Shown here: positions 56,781-64,000 of the stretch, one piece after another
How the letters are laid out: each line of letters opens with the position of its first letter
Numbering within the stretch: the stretch's first letter is position 1
Assembly (NCBI RefSeq): GCF_004210375.1
Contig: NC_134834.1
Span: 137,921,009 to 137,985,008 of the forward strand
DNA from: Tachypleus tridentatus
Lineage: Eukaryota > Arthropoda > Merostomata > Xiphosura > Limulidae
Reading direction: 5' to 3'
DNA: 64,000 nucleotides
Position numbers and translations under genes: made by a program
The notes under the pieces: generated by a model
The model's input: only the letters and a program-made list of their open reading frames with translations
What the model was told of the DNA's origin: nothing
The model's database searches: none

Positions 56781-59628
56781 GCATACTGTTACCGGACGGA
56801 TTTGTTGCTACGGCGTTCTTGCACTAGTTTCAGTGAATACCTTGCAATATCGAACCACGGAAAAGTGTACACGTTTCTTGTGCCATAGAAAGCAATGAAA
56901 ATGTGTTCAAAAGAACATCATGGAAAAGTTGGATCCATCTCAACCTTCCTTTAGTCGTATGTGGGCGATTTGTACTACACAATCCGATTTGTCTAAACAC
57001 AAAGATAATAATAAGTGAATGTTTAATATCTGTGTTTAGTGTAAGAAACTGTAATAACTATAAGAAAACTAATTATCATTCTGTGTTTATAAAAAAAAAA
57101 AATATTGTTTTACGTGCTTGGTACATATGTTAGATATTTCTTTTCCAGGAAAAAAAATGACTAGTTGTGCACATCTAATAATACAATGACTTTTCCTAAT
57201 TTTGTTATATTTATACATTTTGTTGAAATATACAAAAATGGCCGCTTAAATTCTGTTAAGTATACATTTTAACGTACCTGTTCACTAATTCAGTTGTAAT
57301 AACACAAAATTATGTATAGATTAGAGTCTAGATTATTCATAAAGCTTTAGTGTTTTTAACCTTTAAAAGGCTAAATGCAGTAGTGAAACTTAGGAATTAG
57401 AACTGTACATTCGCTAGAAGCAGATTTCTTGTAACTGAAAAGTTTCAGTGTTTTAAATACCTTTGCGTGGTTAGGTATATGAAATATTTAAATGTATTCC
57501 GAACTTATAAAGTTCCTGCGTGGAGCACGTAACACTGGTGCCCTAAACACCATCTTCAACAAAATTCGACCAACTCTGCTCTTCACCGAAATTAGTTGGG
57601 CTTGTTACACAAATTGTTTCGAAGTTAGTGACCTTAATATTTCGACCACTAAGGGTTAAATATTTATCTACATATAAATGTTATCGACTCACAACTCAGA
57701 GTAACTAACATCACTATCAACACTTGCAGGTAAATAACTTGTGAAACACTAAAGTTGAATACAGTGGTTCACAAATAAAATAAATAGCAAAAAGAAAGAA
57801 ATATACTCTGTGGATTTACGGTTTATTTTACGGCTGTAGGTAAGTAGTATATCATATTATTACTAATATTTATGTCACTCTTAATTAATTAATTAATTTA
57901 AAGAAAAAATAAATAATTCTAAGGATTTATTCTCCAGTCTTACTAAAACATAGTTTTGACAAATTCGGTCAATAATAAAAAGGAGCCTGCAATGTCTAAT
58001 ATTAAAGATTGGTGGGAACATGTTTCCAAGCGACAAGTATAAAAGTTTCATGTAGCCCTTTGCCATTAGGTTTTAACTGACAAGATCTTAAAGACGATGG
58101 TTATTTTAAATTAACGACCAATCGTAAATAACCTAGTTAAGTAAAAGTCCAGGCAAAGTTCTGCCATGCTTTGGTTTAAAAATCAAAAACCATAGTAATG
58201 AAGTTGATTACAAATCCAATACAATATTTTGGTAATGCTGTGTTTGTTTATAAATTAAAGAGAAAGCTTTGATTAAAATACATTCTCGAAATCAAAGTCC
58301 ACACTTTTATTCTTGTATTAATATTATATTTTGGCACAATTTCTCACTGTAAATGTGTTTTTTAATGTCGGGCTGCAGTTTTCAATGGATGATTCTTTTC
58401 ACTGCCTCATGATTTAAAACACGCACATACATATATAAAGCAGTAGATATTCGGAAGTACAACTACATAATGAAATATATATATTATTTTTGGTCCATTT
58501 CAAGCAATAATGTGTGATGCTCACATTTAATGAAGAAAGGTTTAATACCACAAAATGTTAACTTCAATACCTTTATCTGTTCGCTATTTAATTAAACCTA
58601 CATCCATGTAGTTCTATTAAACGGTCTGTGAACATTGATTGTCTATACAGGTCAAACTCGGCTTCGCTAGTTGCAAGAAGTTTTATAGACGTGTAAGAGA
58701 AGTTATGTATTAAACCACAATATTTAATATATACTGTAAAGACACAACTTCTGTTGTGACAATTTTCTGCTTGCGTGGCACTCAGCATTTTAATGGTTTC
58801 TCCATTTTTCGTAAATAATCTCAACCAGTATCGATAAGATGGAACTATTGTAACTATTTTAAATTATTGTCTTAAAAGGCTTCCTTCTAACAAATAACGT
58901 GCATGATGTAAAACATAAACCTACCGATTATCAAAACAACGACTTGAATAATGATATAGTAATAGAGTGTTTGTTGGAATGATACGCACAAAACAAACTG
59001 CTGTTACTTTGGCCCGCTTGTAATTCTTGAAGATGAATGACGTTAAACTGACAACTATATAATGCATTAGATCTGATAAACACATTTATTAGTGTCGTTT
59101 ACATAACTTACAGAGTTATTGTTTTTCAAAGAAACATTGATAAAAACTTATAATCACGAGAAAAACTTACAATGTAGTTAAAGTCTATGAAATCAAAGTA
59201 ACAGTTTTGTTATGGCAACGGTACTCAACTGATGATTCAAAATATTTTAGTTTTTTGGGTATCGATTTACGACATAATGTATCGATACTTTTAGCACCTT
59301 TGCTAGAATGACTTCATTTATTTTTAGCTTGCTTCTTCTTTCTGATCTGTTATACAGATAGTTTACTTTGCGTCAGTTAATCGTTATGAGAATTATGCCC
59401 CTTGCTGAACCTTGAAACTTCTTCCTTATGTCTCATGACTAACATTACGCAATGTTGTTCGATACTGCCATTTTCACTGTAACTTAAATCACGCATGTTG
59501 ACAAATTCTGTATGTAGATCAGTAGGTAAGACAATGTTTAAGCAGACCAAAGGAATAAAAATCGATTGTAAAGAGCATTTTTGAAAAATATGTGGTCGAA
59601 TGAGGTTTCTGTGATTAGTTTCTTCAGT
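56781..59628. other. intron 3 sequence, no feature seen
   Basis: AT-rich. Frames at 56903-57133 and 58588-58824 have no recognisable domain. Confidence 0.5.
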
Positions 59629-59827
59629 AATCTGCGCTAGCCGTTCCTAATTTAGTAGTGTAAGACTAGAGGGATGGCAGCTAGTCATCACCACCCACTG
59701 TCAACTCTTGGGCTACTCTTTTACCAACGAATAGTGGGATTTACCGTCACATTATAACACCCCCATGGCTTAAAGAGCGAGCATGTTTGGTGCGACGGGG
59801 ATTCGAACCAGAGACCCTCAGATTACG
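59629..59827 (-). repeat. SINE family A, both ends truncated
   Basis: Reverse-strand body from TCTGCGCTAGCCGTTCCTAA to CGACGGGGATTCGAACCAGA, then CCCTCAGATTACG. Lacks the tail and the first part of the tRNA head. Confidence 0.88.
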
Positions 59828-60807
59828 TTGTGAAAGCAGTTGTTGATTTCGTGATATGGTTGAGAACTTGTTAGCTCAAGGCTTCATCAATTTCAGTACA
59901 TTTTTTATTATCTCACCTGGAGAATTGCTCGGTTTTATCGTAATGTATTTTTGAGTCTCTTTTGTAACCATAACCTTCACTGTGCATAACAAAGTTACTA
60001 CGGGCTGTTTCGAAGTGTCATTTTAGATCTCATAACTGTCCTAAACACTTTTTGCTGTAATGATTTTTCCTCTTCCTTGGAAAAAACAACAACAACTAAG
60101 GTTCCATTCTTATACATTTTATGCATTTAACTGTAAATCTATCAATAATATAATATATATCTATATAATTTCTTATAAAGGATAGTGTTATATTTTTCTA
60201 GCCAAAAGTGGCGGCATAACATTTTCATGTCGGAAGTTCTCTGTTAACAAATACAAGTGAGAACCATGTTGTTCATGCAACCATGGCTTACACCTGTGAA
60301 CTGCATTAGTATATGCAAGTCAAGCGTTCTTATAAATCACTATAAACCCTCTTCAGTTTATACAAAATTACGATAGGTATTCACAATATGTGAAAATCTA
60401 CATTAACATTTTTAAGTTCTATGCAAACAAAAGCAGCAGTTTTATAGTTTTGGGAAATTGCATAACTCTTATACTCTTCGTAAAACTATAATATTTTAGT
60501 GTGTAAGTAAGAATAATGTTCGAGAAATGCTGTTCAATAGCTATGCTGAAAAGTATAGAGTTTAAAATATGTGTATGATTTATCAAAATGCTAGTGATAT
60601 TTAGTTTGTCACAAAAACATCGAATTAGATAGCTTATGAAAGAATTACGTTGAGAATAATACAGTCAATAGGGAAAATATAATTGACTGTTAAAAGCATT
60701 AACCCGTGATGTTGGAAACATTATGAGCTCGCTCTAAAGTCAGTCGTTGTTTATAGCAGCAATTTGTAACTATATACAACTATATGATGGATGAATCAGA
60801 CAAAATA

Positions 60808-61203
60808 TTGGGTTGAGGAAGAATTCGTGAGCGTTTTTTCAAGTTAAACAAATATTTTCATTTCGCAAAATATTTCATGTCATTTGGTAGATAATTTTTT
60901 GCTCTAATAGATGGTGTGTTTGATTTTCATATGTCTTTAATTTTTGCTTTCATTTTCAGTTCATTAAATGGACTGTCAAGTGGACAAAATCGAGCATTTT
61001 CGACACCATCTGCTTTTCGCATTTAATTTCTTGCAATTTCGTTTAAAACAATGCGTACTATATACCTAGGTATTACATGAAATAACGTATCATAATAAAT
61101 GTTTTGGGTGTAATGTGTTCATGCATTGAAGTATTGTATAGTCTTGCATGTAATGCTTGAATGAAATTATTTAAAAACGCTCACGAATTATACCTCAACC
61201 TAA
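60808..61203 (+). mobile_element. mariner-type element, 396-bp deletion derivative with TIRs and TA target
   Basis: Left terminus TTGGGTTGAGGAAGAATTCG, then TGAGCGTTTTTT (60808), and right terminus AAAAACGCTCACGAATTATA, then CCTCAACCTAA (ending 61203) are inverted repeats. TA lies just outside each (60806-60807, 61204-61205). Inside, ATG at 60968 starts MDCQVDKIEHFRHHLLFAFN, the beginning of a mariner transposase. After about 20 residues the similarity stops and the right end follows, so the rest of the gene has been deleted. Non-autonomous, MITE-sized, with the parent family still identifiable. Confidence 0.9.
60968..61030 (+). pseudogene. mariner transposase, first ~20 codons only
   Basis: MDCQVDKIEHFRHHLLFAFN resembles the extreme N-terminus of irritans-type mariner transposases (KIEHxRHxLLFEFN). 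The helix-turn-helix and DDD catalytic domain are absent. It marks where the internal deletion starts. Confidence 0.75.
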
Positions 61204-61228
61204 TATATTACGCGTAACAAAGATGTAC

Positions 61229-61325
61229 CGCAGAATGGCTGGTATGAGTATTAACAGTTTTATTAATAAAGCAGTGAACAACGTTTTGACCTTCATAGGT
61301 CATCTTCAGGTTAACAAAGAGAGGT
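61229..61325 (-). repeat. inverted-repeat family member, one arm
   Basis: CGCAGAATGGCTGGTATGAG, then GCAGTGAACAACGTTTTGAC, then CTTCATAGGTCATCTTCAGG. Its reverse complement gives CCTGAAGATGACCTATGAAG, then GTCAAAACGTTGTTC, the same core as at 28.1 kb. The second arm is missing. It lies 25 bp right of the mariner derivative. Confidence 0.6.
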
Positions 61326-61663
61326 TTGCAACTGTTGCCTGGTGACAAATTACACGTAACAATATTCTAAGGCAAAAATAACTGCAACATAGCAAATTCG
61401 TGAGTTGGGGCAAAACAGCAACAAGTAGATGTCTTGAAATATATATATATATATAAATTATACCTCTAGACAGCTTTATGAATCAGCTTCAGTCAAACAT
61501 ATACACAGTGCAATCTCTTGAGGAACATATTGCCATGGTAACCATGTGCATCGCACCCAGACTCTGATACAGAGCGCCACCATTTGTACTGTTGCAACTT
61601 TTCTCATTCTTATCCCTATAAACAAAATGTAAAATGTTAGCTGCAAAACCATATAAAACTATG

Positions 61664-61784
61664 TGTGTTTGTGTTTTTCTTATAGCAAAGCCATAGAGGC
61701 TATCTGCTGAGCCCACCGAGGGGAATCGAACCGCTGATTTTAGCGTTGTAAATCCGTAGACATACCGCTGTACTAGCGGGGGGT
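61664..61784 (-). repeat. SINE family C, full length
   Basis: Reverse-strand copy: GTGTTTTTCTTATAGCAAAG at the left, GGGGAATCGAACCGCTGATT, and the CCCCCCGCTAGTACAGCGGT head at the right. Approximate flanks TATAAAACTATG and TATAAAAGCTATG suggest the target-site duplication. Confidence 0.9.
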
Positions 61785-62453
61785 ATAAAAGCTATGAAAA
61801 TACTCTTATCGAGACCATTGACTTCATTATAACACTATAATAAACTCAGATGCTTGACTTAACTCTGGCTTTAAGGTGAATTTCAACTTTTGATTTTCAA
61901 TTCAATAAAGGAGTATAACGATTGTAAATTTGTTTGAAACTTCTATAATGAGTTATTTTGTTTATATACCACAACAAAATAAGGATGTATGTTATGTACC
62001 AAAGAAAAGAAAATAACAATACATGACACTCACATATGTTAAAATTGATTCGGAAAGAACGAGAGCAACTAAATTAATTTCTTACATAGCACGACCATCG
62101 TATCTCAGTATGATGGAAAATTTTAAAAATAAACTCGAATGAGAAACTTGCCACGATATTCTTCAATGAATAGGCTAAAATCAAACAACTACTATCTTTA
62201 TGCAGACTACGCCACACAAAATTAAATAATTTTCGCGACGAGAGATGATCCAACCCGATATTACTTAGTGGTAATAACAAAATTCAGTTAGTTTACATTC
62301 GTGAATACTTAGAACCACAACTTTTTCAGGCCTTCTGTATATGTATTCTTGAGCACCATCCAGGTGACTACAAATCAAAGAAATAAATGTCATAAGAATT
62401 TTATTAAAAACTTTAATTATATAGCTCAAATGTGATATATATTCCTTGTAACT
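61785..62453. other. intron 3 sequence, no feature seen
   Basis: AT-rich. Minus-strand frames at 62074-62280 and 62265-62501 lack recognisable domains; the second overlaps the SINE. Confidence 0.5.
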
Positions 62454-62569
62454 GTGTGTTTTCTTATTGCAAAGACACATCGGGCTATCTGCTGAACCCA
62501 CCGAGGGGAATCAAGCCTCTAATTTTAGAGTTGTAAATCTGTAGACATGACGCTGTACTTACGGGGAGC
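62454..62569 (-). repeat. SINE family C, perfect 11-bp TSD
   Basis: Reverse-strand copy with a degraded head (GCTCCCCGTAAGTACAGCGT). Direct repeats TCCTTGTAACT lie at 62443-62453 and 62570-62580. It sits about 120 bp upstream of exon 4, the insertion closest to a coding exon in this window. Confidence 0.92.
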
Positions 62570-62689
62570 TCCTTGTAACTCCTGCTTGAACTAAAACATG
62601 TATGAGAGTACAAATTATTACTTACCTTAAGCATGTTAGTTTTTGTTAAATATGTTTACCATTTTATTTTATTTTGTGTGCAACCTAAG

Positions 62690-62795
62690 GAAATTTCCTC
62701 GAACATTGAGAGCGAGGGTAGTGAACACGAAGCAGGAGGAATGCTACCTACTGAAGAGGAAAGAAATTGCCCCATTACAACAAATGCTAACGATG
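62690..62795 (+). CDS. NOL4: NOL4-like protein, coding exon 4 (residues 293-328, partial codon)
   Basis: Acceptor GTGCAACCTAAG|GAA and donor GATG|GTAAAA (62796), entering in phase 0 and leaving after the first base of codon 328. The product EISSNIESEGSEHEAGGMLP, then TEEERNCPITTNANDG, is acidic and probably disordered. It corresponds in position to the Ser/Glu-rich region that follows the IDYxxPIT block in vertebrate NOL4, where sequence identity is low. Support comes from the in-frame join on both sides and from composition rather than strong similarity. The donor is weaker than the other four (GTAAAA). The exon could be subject to alternative use, which the sequence alone cannot show. Confidence 0.72.
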
Positions 62796-63444
62796 GTAAA
62801 ATTTCAAGAATGATTAAAACTTTTTTAATGTAACTATTGATCGAAACGTTATAATTATTAAAATCAGAATTTCCTACTGTAAATATTGATGTTATATTTT
62901 TTAATTACATATTCATTTTACTAGGTTCGTTACTAAACATTGATTAGTGACAAATTAATATTTTTTAAATTTAAATGTTTGTGTTCTTACTTCTCATCTT
63001 ATACGAATGATAAATATTTCAATTTCAAACAGCAATTGATGATTCCCTATGTTTTTATTTTGTAAATAGATTAAAGGCTTGCGTAATTTTCGTTCGCTTT
63101 GTACAATAATTAATATTTATTATAACCCATAAACTACAACTTACACATTGATTTTATCAAACGCTTTTTTGTCTTAACTAGAAGCTTTTTTGAGGAATAT
63201 TTCTTAGTTATTGACATTGCTGAAGGTTCTCGAATATTCTAACTGTTAATATTTATTAATCAGTTCTAGTTTTCTACTAATAACTGTGATAATAGCTGTG
63301 ATTATGGAAAACGTATTTAATTATGTACATTATTTCAATGAAAACGTTTTAAAATGCTTTCTAAACTAAACTAATATAAAAAATCGAATGATATTCATAT
63401 ATTTTTAGTGGACCATAAGATATTATTATATTTATTTTTCTAAG

Positions 63445-63641
63445 GAGTAAATGAAAATAAAAAGAAAGGATCGATTCAGCATCCATCTGAAACTGGCCTG
63501 ACAGATGTACCACTTGATATGAGTGGCCAAAAACGAGAAAATGGACATGTGAGATGGTCTCAGGAAGAAGCAGTCAACATGATCAAAATTACTGAATCTG
63601 AAGATTGTGACCAAAAAGATCGTCATCTATTACGGCTATCT
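63445..63641 (+). CDS. NOL4: NOL4-like protein, coding exon 5 (residues 328-393)
   Basis: Acceptor TATTTTTCTAAG|GAG and donor TCT|GTAAGA (63642). The exon supplies two bases to complete Gly328 and leaves in phase 0. The product is VNENKKKGSIQHPSETGLTD, then VPLDMSGQKRENGHVRWSQE, then EAVNMIKITESEDCDQKDRH and LLRLS. VPLDMSG resembles the short QPLNLSD motif in the middle of vertebrate NOL4; otherwise this is a charged linker of low conservation. The long frame running on past 63641 is intron. The remainder of the protein, including the conserved C-terminal region, must lie beyond the window. Exon 5 is well supported by phase and splice sites, moderately by homology. Confidence 0.75.
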
Positions 63642-64000
63642 GTAAGATTTCAAAATTTGATATTTAATTGCATTAGAACATTAAAACTGAAGAAACGAAT
63701 CCCACTGAATTGTACTATAAACATCTTAAGTATACAATTAGAATGAAGCATTAATATTTTAATCAAGTGAAACGAAACTCAAATTACAAAGATTACTGTT
63801 AGTGGCAGTATTCCAAAGATTTCATTTTCCATTAAGGCTCGGCCATTTCAAATCAAGCGAATAATATCTATAAGGCAAGATAACACAGAAGAAACGTGAA
63901 GAATGAGAAGAGAGTGTCAGAAAATATATCGTCACAGTGGTCAAAGTAGCTGTGATGCGGACAAAATATATAATTAAACAATAACAAGTGAAGACTACAA
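63642..64000. other. start of intron 5, cut by window end
   Basis: Opens with GTAAGA. No further coding similarity is seen up to the end of the window. Confidence 0.6.

Overview
The window looks like animal nuclear DNA: AT-rich, with no dense array of genes, GT-AG introns, and many transposon remnants. Three families of tRNA-derived SINEs occur in at least 28 copies. Their sequences match repeats I associate with horseshoe crabs (Xiphosura: Limulus/Tachypleus/Carcinoscorpius). That assignment is from memory and could not be searched.

The one gene I can identify is the 5' part of a NOL4-family gene (nucleolar protein 4), on the + strand. Five coding exons lie at 15054-15482, 47135-47272, 50485-50793, 62690-62795 and 63445-63641. 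All junctions have GT/AG signals and matching phase (0, 0, 0, 1). They encode the first 393 residues, covering the conserved NOL4 N-terminal blocks. The C-terminal part must lie beyond base 64000. Intron 1 is about 31.7 kb and intron 3 about 11.9 kb, so the last 49 kb of the window is almost all intron of this gene. The first 15 kb is upstream flank. A CpG-richer stretch at about 13.7-15.05 kb is the likely promoter and 5' UTR region. It also carries a possible divergent first exon on the - strand.

Layout: 1-4.4 kb holds a Tc1-like fragment, a hAT transposase relic and SINEs. 4.4-7.0 kb is an ancient degenerate tandem array (unit about 80 bp). 7.2 kb holds a long inverted repeat. 7.4-13.7 kb is mostly featureless flank. 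13.7-15.5 kb is the promoter and exon 1. Intron 1 contains two more degenerate arrays (18.5-20.95 kb, 28.9-31.9 kb), a weaker one (39.46-39.97 kb), a Tigger/pogo element (36.0-37.3 kb) and many SINEs. Intron 2 contains a 115-bp duplication of the exon-2 splice donor, a Tc1-like catalytic-domain relic, a SINE whose 5' half is inverted, and a Ty3/Gypsy fragment with a possible LTR. Intron 3 contains a LINE 3' end interrupted by a SINE with a clean target-site duplication, an unclassified GC-richer block, nested SINEs, a perfect RFX-type palindrome and a mariner deletion derivative with intact terminal repeats.

I found no rRNA, CRISPR or functional tRNA gene and no complete mobile element. The least explained structure is a recurring inverted-repeat family (7.2, 28.1, 40.2, 54.1, 61.2 kb). 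Its centre carries a CUGAAGA ... GAAA core resembling a hammerhead ribozyme of the kind known from Penelope-like retroelements.
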